Source: Flavobacterium soli DSM 19725
GTDB lineage: Bacteria > Bacteroidota > Bacteroidia > Flavobacteriales > Flavobacteriaceae
Length of the DNA stretch: 64,000 nt
NCBI RefSeq assembly: GCF_000422705.1
Contig: NZ_AUGO01000002.1
Coordinates: 124,001 to 188,000 of the forward strand
Direction of reading: 5' to 3'
Below the pieces are notes generated by a model that saw only the letters and a list, made by a program, of their open reading frames with translations, ran no database searches and was not told the DNA's origin. Numbering within the stretch: the stretch's first letter is position 1; each line of letters begins with the position of its first letter. The position numbers and the translations under genes are program-made. This document shows, in pieces, positions 1-7,524 of this stretch.

Positions 1-600
1 TATGTTTTTGATGTAGAAACGCCCTCGGAAACAATACAAAATATAAAATTCGGATTGCCAGGAAAACACAATTTGATGAATGCCCTGATAGCCTTGGCTA
101 TGGCCAAAACCTACGGAACATCAAACGAAGCGATAATCTCGGCTTTAGCTTCTTTCAAAGGAATAAAAAGAAGATTTTCCTACCAAATCAAAACGAATAA
201 TTTGGTGTATATCGATGATTATGCCCATCATCCAACCGAAATAAATGCAGTACATCAGGCGGTTTCTGAATTGTATCCAAACGAAAAAGTATTGGCGATT
301 TTTCAACCGCATTTATTCAGTAGAACGCGAGATTTTATTGATGATTTTGCAAAAAGTCTTTCGGCTTTTGACGAAGTAATCCTGTTGGATATTTATCCGG
401 CTCGTGAACTTCCAATTGAAGATGTAAATTCGGCTTGGCTGTTAGGAAAAATGACAAATGCAAACAAGAAATTAGTTTTAAAAGAAAATTTAATTTCAAC
501 GATTTTAAAAAGTGACGCAAAGGTTATCGTAACCATTGGAGCTGGAGATATTGGAGAGTTGGTAAAACCGATTAAAGAAGCATTGAATGAAAAAGCTTAA
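1..600 (+). CDS. murC: UDP-N-acetylmuramate--L-alanine ligase MurC, C-terminal part (5' end outside window)
   Basis: The reading frame is open from base 1 to the TAA at 598-600, so about 199 C-terminal residues of a roughly 450-residue enzyme are present. MurC adds L-alanine to UDP-MurNAc in cytoplasmic peptidoglycan precursor synthesis. Visible Mur-ligase features are the substrate-domain stretch LPGKHNLMNALIALAMA near the window start and the C-terminal-domain motif YIDDYAHHPTEI, followed by the FQPHLFSRT stretch typical of MurC. An internal TTG at 55 is not a real start because the conserved sequence continues upstream of it. It overlaps ftsQ by 14 bases, the usual murC-ftsQ coupling in the division/cell-wall cluster. 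Confidence 0.95.
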   Translation, partial: YVFDVETPSETIQNIKFGLPGKHNLMNALIALAMAKTYGTSNEAIISALASFKGIKRRFSYQIKTNNLVYIDDYAHHPTEINAVHQAVSELYPNEKVLAIFQPHLFSRTRDFIDDFAKSLSAFDEVILLDIYPARELPIEDVNSAWLLGKMTNANKKLVLKENLISTILKSDAKVIVTIGAGDIGELVKPIKEALNEKA

Positions 601-1321
601 TTGGAGAACTATTTGGACAAATGTGAGGTTACTGCTAATGTTTGCAGTGATTGTGTTCTTGTATTCCTTCACTTCCAAGCGAAATGAAGAACGAAAAATC
701 AAGAAACCAATAGTGGAATTTCTCGATGAAGGAAGTCTTTTTTTGACACACGAATCGGTTAATAAATTGTTAATAGAAAATAATCAAGAGCGACAAACTA
801 TTGGGAAAGTTAATTTAGATTTGAATAAACTGGAAAAATCCATCAATGAACACAATATGGTTGAGAAATCAGAAGTATTTGTGAGTATCGATGGTGTCCT
901 GAAAGCAGTCGTAAAACAGAAAACCCCAATCGCAAGAGTGTTTGATGAGAATGGATCTTTTTACATTGATTTAGAAGGGAATAGAATGCCCTTGTCTGAT
1001 GTAAATACGGCAAGAGTTCTATTGGTTTCTGGTGAAATTGAAGAAGCGAATAGTAAGGATTTATACGAATTGCTGAAGGTTATTTACAACGACGATTTTT
1101 TGAAAAAAAACATCATCGGTATTCAAGTTTTGCACGGAGGTAGCGTTAAAATGGCGAATAGAAATTTTAATTATGTCATCGATTTTGGAAAAACAATAAA
1201 TATTGAGAAGAAATTCAACAACTATAAAGCGTTTTTTCAAAAGGCAGTTCAAGATAGTTCGATTAGTAAATACAAGGAAATAAATCTGAAGTTTACGCAA
1301 CAGGTAGTGTGCACAAAATAA
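587..1321 (+). CDS. ftsQ: Cell division protein FtsQ
   Basis: A 244-residue single-pass membrane protein with a short cytoplasmic start (MKKLNWRTIWTNVR), a hydrophobic segment at about residues 15-28, and a periplasmic part with the POTRA-like beginning and FtsQ/DivIB region. FtsQ links the early cytoplasmic ring to the septal peptidoglycan synthesis proteins. Similarity to proteobacterial FtsQ is weak at sequence level. The call rests on topology, length and position between murC and ftsA, which is standard in Flavobacteriia. The ATG overlaps the murC end by 14 bases, suggesting coupled translation. The ftsA start follows the stop after 1 base. Confidence 0.9.
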   Translation: MKKLNWRTIWTNVRLLLMFAVIVFLYSFTSKRNEERKIKKPIVEFLDEGSLFLTHESVNKLLIENNQERQTIGKVNLDLNKLEKSINEHNMVEKSEVFVSIDGVLKAVVKQKTPIARVFDENGSFYIDLEGNRMPLSDVNTARVLLVSGEIEEANSKDLYELLKVIYNDDFLKKNIIGIQVLHGGSVKMANRNFNYVIDFGKTINIEKKFNNYKAFFQKAVQDSSISKYKEINLKFTQQVVCTK

Positions 1322-1322
1322 A

Positions 1323-2714
1323 ATGGTTATGGAAAAAGAAAATATTGCTGTTGGTTTAGACATTGGAACAACAAAGATTGTTGCAATGATTGGCAAGAAA
1401 AATGAATATGGAAAATTAGAAATTTTGGGCGTTGGAAAATCCAAAAGTCTTGGTGTGGCAAGAGGTGTTGTGAATAACATTACGCAAACCATCCAGTCGA
1501 TCCAACAAGCGATTGCAGAAGCGGAAACGAACTCAGGTTACAGGATTAAAGATGTTGTAGTGGGAATTGCAGGACAGCACATCCGTAGCATTCAACACAG
1601 CGATTACATCAGCAGAAATAATCCTGAAGAAGTAATTGGAGACAAGGATATTGATTTGTTAATCAATCAGGTACATAAATTGGCAATGCTTCCGGGTGAA
1701 GAAATCATCCACGTCTTGCCACAGGAATTTAAAATCGACGGACAATCTGAAATCAAGGAACCAATCGGAATGTACGGCGGAAGATTGGAATCTAGCTTTC
1801 ACGTAGTAGTTGGGCAAGCTTCTTCTATCAGAAATGTGGGAAGATGCATCCAAAGTTCAGGAATTGAATTGTCTGGATTGACTTTGGAACCTTTGGCTTC
1901 AGCCGATGCGGTTTTAAGTCAGGAAGAAAAAGAAGCAGGAGTTGCATTGATTGACATTGGTGGAGGAACAACAGATTTGGCCATTTTCAAAGACGGAATT
2001 ATTCGCCACACTGCCGTAATTCCTTTCGGTGGAAATGTGATCACAGAAGATATAAAAGAAGGATGTTCAATCATCGAAAAACAAGCCGAATTATTAAAAG
2101 TGAAATTTGGTTCAGCTTGGCCTGGTGAAAATAAAGACAACGAGATTGTTTCCATTCCAGGTTTAAGAGGAAGAGAACCAAAAGAAATTTCGTTGAAAAA
2201 CTTGTCAAAAATCATCCATGCACGTGTGGTTGAAATTATTGAGCAGGTTTTTGCAGAAATAAAAGCGTATGGTCACGAAGACCCAAGAAAAAAATTGATT
2301 GCAGGAATTGTATTAACTGGTGGTGGAGCTCAATTGCAACACATCAAGCAATTGGTGGAATATATCACAGGAATGGACACCAGAATTGGATATCCAAACG
2401 AGCATTTGGCGGGTAATTCAAGCGAGGAAATTTCTAGTCCGTTATATGCAACAGCAGTTGGTTTGGTAATGAATTCTATCCAAAACAATACGAAAAGTGC
2501 CGTTGCTATTGAGGTTGAAAAAGAAGTGAAGGTGGTTTACAGACAACCGGAACCTCAAGTTCAAACGCAATATGAAGAGGAAGTGCAAGTGCAGGAAGAA
2601 GAGCGTCCAGCAGCAAAAGCAAAAGAGCCTGAATCTACAGAAACAAAAATCAGAAAATCATTTTTTGATAAATATGTAGACAAAATCAGGGACTTTCTGG
2701 ACAATGCAGAATAA
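1323..2714 (+). CDS. ftsA: Cell division protein FtsA
   Basis: A 463-residue actin-family ATPase that tethers FtsZ filaments to the inner membrane. The N-terminal phosphate loop AVGLDIGTTKIVAMIG and the second phosphate motif ALIDIGGGTTDLAIF (around residue 205) are clear, as is the adenosine motif GIVLTGGGAQL (around residue 333). A Gln/Glu-rich linker (about 400-440) precedes a C-terminal amphipathic helix (KSFFDKYVDKIRDFLDNAE), the expected membrane-targeting sequence. ATG codons at 1323 and 1329 are both possible starts. Normally ftsZ follows immediately in this group, but here about 0.9 kb of unrelated sequence intervenes. Confidence 0.96.
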   Translation: MVMEKENIAVGLDIGTTKIVAMIGKKNEYGKLEILGVGKSKSLGVARGVVNNITQTIQSIQQAIAEAETNSGYRIKDVVVGIAGQHIRSIQHSDYISRNNPEEVIGDKDIDLLINQVHKLAMLPGEEIIHVLPQEFKIDGQSEIKEPIGMYGGRLESSFHVVVGQASSIRNVGRCIQSSGIELSGLTLEPLASADAVLSQEEKEAGVALIDIGGGTTDLAIFKDGIIRHTAVIPFGGNVITEDIKEGCSIIEKQAELLKVKFGSAWPGENKDNEIVSIPGLRGREPKEISLKNLSKIIHARVVEIIEQVFAEIKAYGHEDPRKKLIAGIVLTGGGAQLQHIKQLVEYITGMDTRIGYPNEHLAGNSSEEISSPLYATAVGLVMNSIQNNTKSAVAIEVEKEVKVVYRQPEPQVQTQYEEEVQVQEEERPAAKAKEPESTETKIRKSFFDKYVDKIRDFLDNAE

Positions 2715-2733
2715 TTTAGATTGAATTTATATC

Positions 2734-3071
2734 ATAATAAATAATAAAAAAGCAAATAATTATTTTGTCCAGTTATTGTTTTGTATAACAATAACCTTTT
2801 TTTTCGGTTGCGAAAAAGAAGATTCGGTTATTTTAAATAATGAAAAAAGTAATGTAAGAACTGTTTCCTTAAAAGATATTTTAGGAATCAATGAATCTAT
2901 AAATGCTAAAAAGTCTTCAAGTGCTAAAAATTCGAATGCGTATATTTTTGATAATATTATAGCCGACGGAATTATAGAAATTGAAAAAGAAGATGGAACA
3001 AAAACATATACATTATTGAAACAGCAATAAGTGAAAGTGATTATAATATTGAGGGTAGGGGGAAAATTTAA
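2734..3071 (+). pseudogene. Decayed lipoprotein gene fragment (no standard start, probable frameshift)
   Basis: From 2725 to 3030 one frame reads as a lipoprotein N-terminus: a Lys-bearing stretch NNKKANNYFVQ, a hydrophobic core LLFCITITFFF, then the lipobox-like GC followed by EKED. There is no ATG or GTG at the right place; upstream codons are ATA (2734, 2737) and ATT (2725), and the first TTG (2776) lies inside the hydrophobic core. At about 3015 the frame ends in KQQ-stop, while a shifted frame continues as IETAISESDYNIEG to a stop at 3069-3071. I read this as a gene that lost its start codon and then frameshifted. The family is not identified. A short intact protein starting at TTG 2776 is possible but would have a truncated signal peptide. 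Confidence 0.5.
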
Positions 3072-3085
3072 ATGAATCATAAAAA

Positions 3086-3556
3086 ATGAAAAGTTTCTTA
3101 TCAGTATTCATTATTGCAATTTTTTGTTCTATTCAACAGAAAAATATTTGTGGAAGTTACAGGGGTGCCCATAAAGCTATTGTATTGAATAAGGATTCTA
3201 CATTTTTTTATAATAGCGGAGTTGATATGTATGTTTCTTGGGCAAGCGGAAAATGGAAATGTAGTAATGATACTATTTATTTTGAAGTAATCCCTATATA
3301 TGACACAATAAGAATTGTTGGAGAAAAAGAGAGAGTGTATAGATCAACCGATAGAATAGCAAATCTATTTACAAATTCTGAAGATGTATATTCGGCATTT
3401 GCTTACCAACTTGAAACTTTGGATAGAATGTTTTATAAAAAGGATCGATTATATGAAGTTGATAATAAAGGAAAACTAATAAAGAAAAAAGAAAAGCACT
3501 CTTGGTACAGAGAAACTAATAATCCTTGGTTTGAAAAAATAATTGAAAAAGAATAA
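3086..3556 (+). CDS. Small exported protein of unknown function
   Basis: This encodes 156 residues, starting with a signal peptide-like segment (MKSFLSVFIIAIFCSIQQ) followed by CGSYRG. The mature part is polar and beta-rich in appearance, with an early stretch (GSYRGAHKAIVLNKDSTFFYN, then SGKWKCSNDTIYFE) resembling the small secreted 'threshold of expression' proteins of Bacteroidota in which a compound's effect on a printed value is described; no family can be assigned. It sits with the decayed lipoprotein gene between ftsA and ftsZ and has nothing obvious to do with division. It is AT-richer than the flanking fts genes, consistent with later insertion. Whether it has its own promoter is unclear. 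Confidence 0.6.
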   Translation: MKSFLSVFIIAIFCSIQQKNICGSYRGAHKAIVLNKDSTFFYNSGVDMYVSWASGKWKCSNDTIYFEVIPIYDTIRIVGEKERVYRSTDRIANLFTNSEDVYSAFAYQLETLDRMFYKKDRLYEVDNKGKLIKKKEKHSWYRETNNPWFEKIIEKE

Positions 3557-3608
3557 AAATTAGCTATAAAAAAAGAAAATAAAAACTAAAAATTAAATAC
3601 CAAATTAT

Positions 3609-5612
3609 ATGACAAGCAACTCAGATTTTGGAAGTATTTCATTTGATTTACCTAAAAACCAATCAAATGTAATTAAAGTAATCGGTGTAGGTGGAGGCGG
3701 TAGCAACGCCATCAACCACATGTTCCAGCAAGGCATCAAAGGAGTAGATTTCATCGTTTGTAATACTGATTCTCAGGCATTGCAAAACAGTTCTGTTCCT
3801 AATAAAATTCAGTTGGGTGTAAACCTTACTGAAGGTCTTGGAGCTGGAGCAAATCCGGAAGTTGGACAACAATCAGCAATCGAAAGCATTGCCGATATCG
3901 AGAAAATGCTCGACAGCAACACCAAGATGGTTTTCATCACTGCAGGAATGGGTGGTGGAACAGGAACGGGAGCTGCTCCAGTAATTGCTCAATTGGCAAA
4001 AGAAAGAGATATCCTAACGGTTGGTATCGTGACCATTCCTTTCCAGTTTGAAGGGAAAGTGCGTCAGGAACAAGCGCTTTTAGGTGTGGAAAGACTAAGA
4101 AAGCAAGTAGATTCACTTATCGTGATCAACAATAATAAGCTAAGAGAAGTTTACGGAAATCTTGGTTTCAAAGCTGGTTTCTCTAAGGCTGACGAAGTTT
4201 TGGCAACTGCATCTCGCGGTATTGCCGAAGTAATCACGCACCACTATACCCAAAACATCGATTTAAAAGATGCCAAAACGGTATTGTCAAACAGCGGAAC
4301 TGCCATTATGGGTTCTGCCATTTCAAGTGGCGAAAACAGAGCGAAAGAAGCAATTATTTCTGCTCTAGACTCTCCATTATTGAACGACAACAAAATCACA
4401 GGAGCCAAAAACGTATTGTTGCTTATCGTTTCTGGAACCAATGAAATCACGATTGACGAAATCGGAGAAATCAACGACCATATTCAGGTTGAGGCAGGTC
4501 ACAACGCCAATATCATTATGGGAGTTGGTGAAGATGAATCTTTGGGCGATTCAGTTGCCGTTACCATTATTGCTACAGGTTTCAATGTTGAACAACAAAA
4601 TGAAATAGTAAATACAGAGCCAAAAAAGATTATCCATTCTTTGGAAGATGAGCAAAAATTGACACACAATTTGTCTCAAAAAGTGATTGAGTCATTCGAC
4701 TTTTCAGCCCCAATTCCATCCGCAAAGAATGATGAAAAAATCGTTCACGATTTGATGGAAGACGAACCAACTTTTGAGCAGCCTCTAATTGTAGAAGCAG
4801 TAAAAGAAGAGCCTCTTTTCGACATGCCTTTGTTTACAGAGCCAGTTGCTAAAGAAGAGCCAGCTTTTGAATACAATTTGGTTCCAACAACCGAGTTTAT
4901 CAAGAATCTAGATGTGACTTTCGAAATCGTTTCGCCATCGGCTTCAAAGCCAGTTTCTTCAGATGATTTCTATTTCACTTCACCAGAAGTTAAGGAAATC
5001 GAAGTTCGTGAGCCAGAATTTGTAGTTCGTGAAGAAGAGCAAATCACTTTTTCATTCGATTTGCCAATCAGCAAGGTAGAGAAACCAAACGAGGACAGAA
5101 TGCTTTTCGAATTAACAAACGAAACGCGTGAAATCAAGGTAAACCAACCCGTTCAAGTAGTTCCAATGACCGAGTTGAACGAAAATGGTGTAATCCGTTA
5201 TTCTTTAGAGGAATATATGGAAGTCGAAAACAGCCTTTTGGAGTCGAAACCAGTTGCGAAAGTAGCAGAGCCAGAAAACGAAGAGTTGAAAATCACGATG
5301 AAAGTGAACGAACCTTCTAATTTTGGAAACAACTACGAAGCCATTTCTCCAACCGAAATGTCTTTGGAAGAAGCCTCAAGATTAAGAGCCGACGAAAGAA
5401 GAAGAAAGTTGAAAGAATTCAACTATAAATTTCACAACAATCCGTCTAGAGTAGAGGAATATGAAAAAGAGCCGGCTTACAAGCGTCTCGGAATCGACAT
5501 TTCAAGTACTCCTGCAAACAATAATAAATCCCGAACTTCATTGGGGACTGATAGTAACGATGACATTCAGTTACGTTCCAACAATTCATTCCTTCACGAC
5601 AACGTGGATTAA
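3609..5612 (+). CDS. ftsZ: Cell division GTPase FtsZ with long C-terminal extension
   Basis: A 667-residue tubulin-like GTPase forming the cytokinetic ring. The GTPase core covers about residues 20-320, with the nucleotide-binding start IGVGGGGSNAINHM (25-38) and the tubulin signature GGGTGTG (115-121). The T7-loop region around NVEIDLKDAKTVL-type sequence (IDLKDAKTVLSNSG) is present. Residues about 330-590 form a long acidic, Glu/Pro/Val-rich linker, and the protein ends in a conserved tail (EPAYKRLGIDI, then SFLHDNVD) typical of flavobacterial FtsZ, which is far longer than the roughly 380-residue E. coli protein. A strong terminator follows at 5638. No promoter was identified between it and the accessory insert upstream. 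Confidence 0.97.
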   Translation: MTSNSDFGSISFDLPKNQSNVIKVIGVGGGGSNAINHMFQQGIKGVDFIVCNTDSQALQNSSVPNKIQLGVNLTEGLGAGANPEVGQQSAIESIADIEKMLDSNTKMVFITAGMGGGTGTGAAPVIAQLAKERDILTVGIVTIPFQFEGKVRQEQALLGVERLRKQVDSLIVINNNKLREVYGNLGFKAGFSKADEVLATASRGIAEVITHHYTQNIDLKDAKTVLSNSGTAIMGSAISSGENRAKEAIISALDSPLLNDNKITGAKNVLLLIVSGTNEITIDEIGEINDHIQVEAGHNANIIMGVGEDESLGDSVAVTIIATGFNVEQQNEIVNTEPKKIIHSLEDEQKLTHNLSQKVIESFDFSAPIPSAKNDEKIVHDLMEDEPTFEQPLIVEAVKEEPLFDMPLFTEPVAKEEPAFEYNLVPTTEFIKNLDVTFEIVSPSASKPVSSDDFYFTSPEVKEIEVREPEFVVREEEQITFSFDLPISKVEKPNEDRMLFELTNETREIKVNQPVQVVPMTELNENGVIRYSLEEYMEVENSLLESKPVAKVAEPENEELKITMKVNEPSNFGNNYEAISPTEMSLEEASRLRADERRRKLKEFNYKFHNNPSRVEEYEKEPAYKRLGIDISSTPANNNKSRTSLGTDSNDDIQLRSNNSFLHDNVD

Positions 5613-5637
5613 TTAACTCAAACCAAACTCTAAATAG

Positions 5638-5674
5638 CCCGAAAAATCCCTGTGATTTTCGGGTTATTTTTTTT
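5638..5674 (+). terminator. Rho-independent terminator after ftsZ
   Basis: The stem CCCGAAAAATC / GATTTTCGGG (one bulged A) with a short loop is followed by TTATTTTTTTTT. It lies 25 bases after the ftsZ stop. Confidence 0.85.
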
Positions 5675-5681
5675 ACCTTCG
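5674..5681 (+). promoter_or_regulatory. Possible -7 box (TACCTTCG) for the intergenic RNA-like element
   Basis: TACCTTCG differs at one position from the Bacteroidota -7 consensus TAnnTTTG. It lies directly after the ftsZ terminator and about 35-40 bases before the conserved part of the structured element, so it could drive it as an independent transcript. No clear -33 TTG is visible. Confidence 0.35.
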
Positions 5682-5689
5682 CATCCGGT

Positions 5690-5824
5690 TTGTGTAGCAT
5701 AATTAGGAGCGAAAGGTTAGGGCATTTGTTCAATCCATTTTCCTGCTGGAGCCACTCGCTTTAAAACTGTTAGTCACAGTTTTAAGAGCTCAAACAATGT
5801 CACCATCAGGGCTAGAGGGCAAAT
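5690..5824 (+). ncRNA. Structured intergenic RNA-like element, copy 1 (Flavo-1-like candidate)
   Basis: This non-coding stretch contains a conserved core also found on the minus strand at about 46756-46843. The 5' half (5731-5757) carries ATCCATTTTCC and GCTGGAGCCACT. The 3' half (5801-5814) carries ACCATCAGGGCTA. Between them is a stem-loop at 5758-5789 whose arms GCTTTAAAACTGT and ACAGTTTTAAGAGC pair with one bulge around the loop TAGTC. The two copies keep the flanking core but have different central stems that both fold, which is what a selected RNA structure looks like. It resembles intergenic elements common in Flavobacterium; identity with the Rfam Flavo-1 motif is a guess that needs a covariance-model search. 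Confidence 0.5.
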
Positions 5825-5842
5825 CATAAACTGCGAAGCGAC

Positions 5843-5915
5843 AATCTAAAATCAAAAATATGTTTTTTAGAATCATAAATCTAAAATCAGCAATCTAAAA
5901 TCTAAAATCTAAAAT
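5843..5915 (+). repeat. Short degenerate tandem repeat (AATCTAAAATC units)
   Basis: AATCTAAAATC-type units recur about five times (5843-5853, 5871-5915) immediately before the yqeY start. A related stretch, CAATCTAAACTCTAAAATT, is found before the tRNA at about 6414-6432. This is AT-rich simple sequence with no evident coding content. Confidence 0.6.
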
Positions 5916-5917
5916 AA

Positions 5918-6367
5918 ATGAGTCTTTCAGAAAGAATAATGGACGAAATTAAAAATGCAATGCGAGCCAAAGACACCGTTGCATTAGAATCTTTAAGATC
6001 TATAAAATCGGAATTGCTTTTAGCACAAACGGCATCCGGTTCAAAAGAGGAAATCACTGAAGACGAAGAAATAAAAATCCTGCAACGTCTAGTAAAAACA
6101 AGAAAAGAAAGTGCAAGAATCTTCACGGAGCAAAACCGTATGGATTTGGCAGCACCAGAGTTGGCACAAGTTGCAGTAATCGAAAAATTCCTTCCACAAC
6201 AACTCTCTGAAGCAGAGGTAGAAGCTGTTATCGCAAAAATCATAGCCGAAACAGGAGCATCGGGAATTGCATCAATGGGAAAAGTAATGGGACTTGCTTC
6301 AGCACAATTAGGTGGAACAGCAGAAGGAAAAACAATATCCACAATCGTAAAAAAATTGTTGACATAA
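5918..6367 (+). CDS. GatB/YqeY domain-containing protein
   Basis: A 149-residue protein covering the full YqeY family length. It starts SLSERIMDEIKNAMRAKD, has the basic helix LRSIKSELLLAQ and the C-terminal domain KFLPQQLSEAEVEAVIAKII, followed by GKVMGLASAQLGGTAEGKTIS. The family shares its helical tail domain with the GatB subunit of the tRNA amidotransferase and is thought to interact with tRNA or assist amidation, but its exact role is unsettled. It stands alone between the structured intergenic element and tRNA-Arg. In many Flavobacteriia it follows ftsZ, which fits here. Confidence 0.9.
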   Translation: MSLSERIMDEIKNAMRAKDTVALESLRSIKSELLLAQTASGSKEEITEDEEIKILQRLVKTRKESARIFTEQNRMDLAAPELAQVAVIEKFLPQQLSEAEVEAVIAKIIAETGASGIASMGKVMGLASAQLGGTAEGKTISTIVKKLLT

Positions 6368-6435
6368 GAAAAAAGTTTTAGAATTCAGATTTTAGGTTTT
6401 TTTTTTTAATTACAATCTAAACTCTAAAATTAAAT

Positions 6436-6509
6436 GGCCTCGTAGTTCAACTGGATAGAATATCAGATTTCGGCTCTGAGGGTTGGGGGTTCGAATCCCT
6501 TCGAGGTCA
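6436..6509 (+). tRNA. tRNA-Arg (anticodon TCG)
   Basis: The 74-nt cloverleaf has acceptor arms GGCCTCG / CGAGGTC (one G-U pair), anticodon stem TCAGA/TCTGA with loop TTTCGGC giving anticodon TCG (reads CGA, Arg), and T arm GGGGG-TTCGAAT-CCCTT with the conserved TTCGAAT. The discriminator is A. CCA is not encoded. No integrase or duplicated tRNA end was seen nearby. Confidence 0.93.
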
Positions 6510-6520
6510 CTATCTTTTAA

Positions 6521-6548
6521 AGCTTGCATTTTTTGCAGGCTTTTTTTG
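6521..6548 (+). terminator. Terminator after tRNA-Arg
   Basis: The stem GCTTGCA / TGCAGGC (one wobble pair) with a T-rich loop is followed by seven T residues. It lies 11 bases after the tRNA. It could also end the convergent LRR gene on the minus strand, since A-rich sequence precedes it. Confidence 0.75.
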
Positions 6549-6551
6549 TTT

Positions 6552-7457
6552 TTAAAAATAAACGGCACAGTCAGGCAATGTTGCTTTTATACGTCTTTTT
6601 TCTTTTTCTGAAAATGGATTTCCGGTTAGGATCAGGGTTTTTAAGTTGGTGAGTTTATTTAAATCCTGAGGCAACTTTTTCAAGTTGTTATTGGAAAGCG
6701 ATAATAGGGAAAGTTTTTTGAGTTCTACAATGTTTTCAGGCAAGTTTTCAAGCTTGTTATAATTGAGTAACAATATTTCTAAATTTTCAAGTAGCTTTAT
6801 TTCTTCGGGAAACGATTGTAATTGGTTGTTTTCTAGATTGAGTTCCTTCAAAGAAGTTAGACCTAGCCACGCTTTATCAAACTCATAAAACTGATTTCCG
6901 GTCAGAATAAGATTTTTTAGTTGTTTTAAATTTGAAAAAGAAGAGGGAAGATAGCTCAATTGGTTGTGGTCGAGTTCTAAGGCAGTCAAGTTTTTGCAGT
7001 TTCCTATTTCTTCTGGTAACGTGATAATATTGTTAAGTGAAAGCCTCAAATACTCAAGTTGTTCTAGTTTTCCTATTTCTGCCGGAAGGCTCGAAAGATC
7101 ACAAATTGCCATATCAAGATCCTTGAGATGTTTCATTTTTTTGATGTCTTTCGGTACATACTTGATTGCATTTTGACGTAAGATGAGCGTTTCTAGCTTA
7201 TTGAGCTTAAAGAAAGAATTATCAAAGCTTTCAATGTCATTTTGCATCAGGTTTAGAAACTTCAGTCCGCCAAATTTTTCTAATTCTTTTGGAATCCTAA
7301 AAAAATTTTGATCACGTAGATTAATCCTTGTTACTTTTTTTTTAGATGCTTGGGCTTCTGTTAGGCTCGAATACATCACATCTTTGACTGGATTTTTATC
7401 TTGTGCTTTTAGCGTTAAAAAACAAAAAAATAAAGCAAGAAAAAATATTTTTTTCAT
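6552..7457 (-). CDS. Exported leucine-rich-repeat protein
   Basis: A 301-residue protein beginning with a clear signal peptide (MKKIFFLALFFCFLTLKAQ). The rest is an array of about nine LRR units of roughly 23 residues, of the pattern LxxLxLxxNxLxxLPxxIxxL, for example YLRLSLNNIITLPEEIGN and LTALELDHNQLSYLPSSF. The N-terminal cap contains SSLTEAQASKKKVTRINL. LRR solenoids bind proteins; no enzymatic domain is present and the partner cannot be read from sequence. It has neither a T9SS C-terminal sorting domain nor a lipobox, so a periplasmic location is the simplest reading. It is on the same strand as the T9SS-exported gene upstream, separated from it by a hairpin terminator. Confidence 0.85.
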   Translation of the reverse strand: MKKIFFLALFFCFLTLKAQDKNPVKDVMYSSLTEAQASKKKVTRINLRDQNFFRIPKELEKFGGLKFLNLMQNDIESFDNSFFKLNKLETLILRQNAIKYVPKDIKKMKHLKDLDMAICDLSSLPAEIGKLEQLEYLRLSLNNIITLPEEIGNCKNLTALELDHNQLSYLPSSFSNLKQLKNLILTGNQFYEFDKAWLGLTSLKELNLENNQLQSFPEEIKLLENLEILLLNYNKLENLPENIVELKKLSLLSLSNNNLKKLPQDLNKLTNLKTLILTGNPFSEKEKRRIKATLPDCAVYF

Positions 7458-7475
7458 CGTAAATGTTTAATTTAA

Positions 7476-7505
7476 AAAGGTCGGTATGCGATATACCGAC
7501 CTTAG
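7476..7505 (-). terminator. Terminator after the T9SS PhoX-like gene
   Basis: The perfect stem AAGGTCGGTAT / ATACCGACCTT surrounds a short loop. On the minus strand it is followed by UUUUUAAAUU-type sequence. It lies between the stop at 7525 and the LRR gene start at 7457. Confidence 0.8.
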
Positions 7506-7524
7506 TTTTAACTATAAATAAGAA

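Noticed and set aside
5843-5915. AATCTAAAATC repeats as a CRISPR array
   Set aside because: Units are about 11 bases, contiguous, degenerate and AT-only, without unique spacers.
6436-6509. tRNA-Arg as an integration site for a genomic island
   Set aside because: No integrase or duplicated tRNA 3' end was found nearby, and both flanks look like ordinary chromosome.
6552-7457. LRR protein as an internalin-type invasion factor
   Set aside because: It has no wall anchor, Ig-like inter-repeat region or sorting domain; LRRs alone do not support that function.
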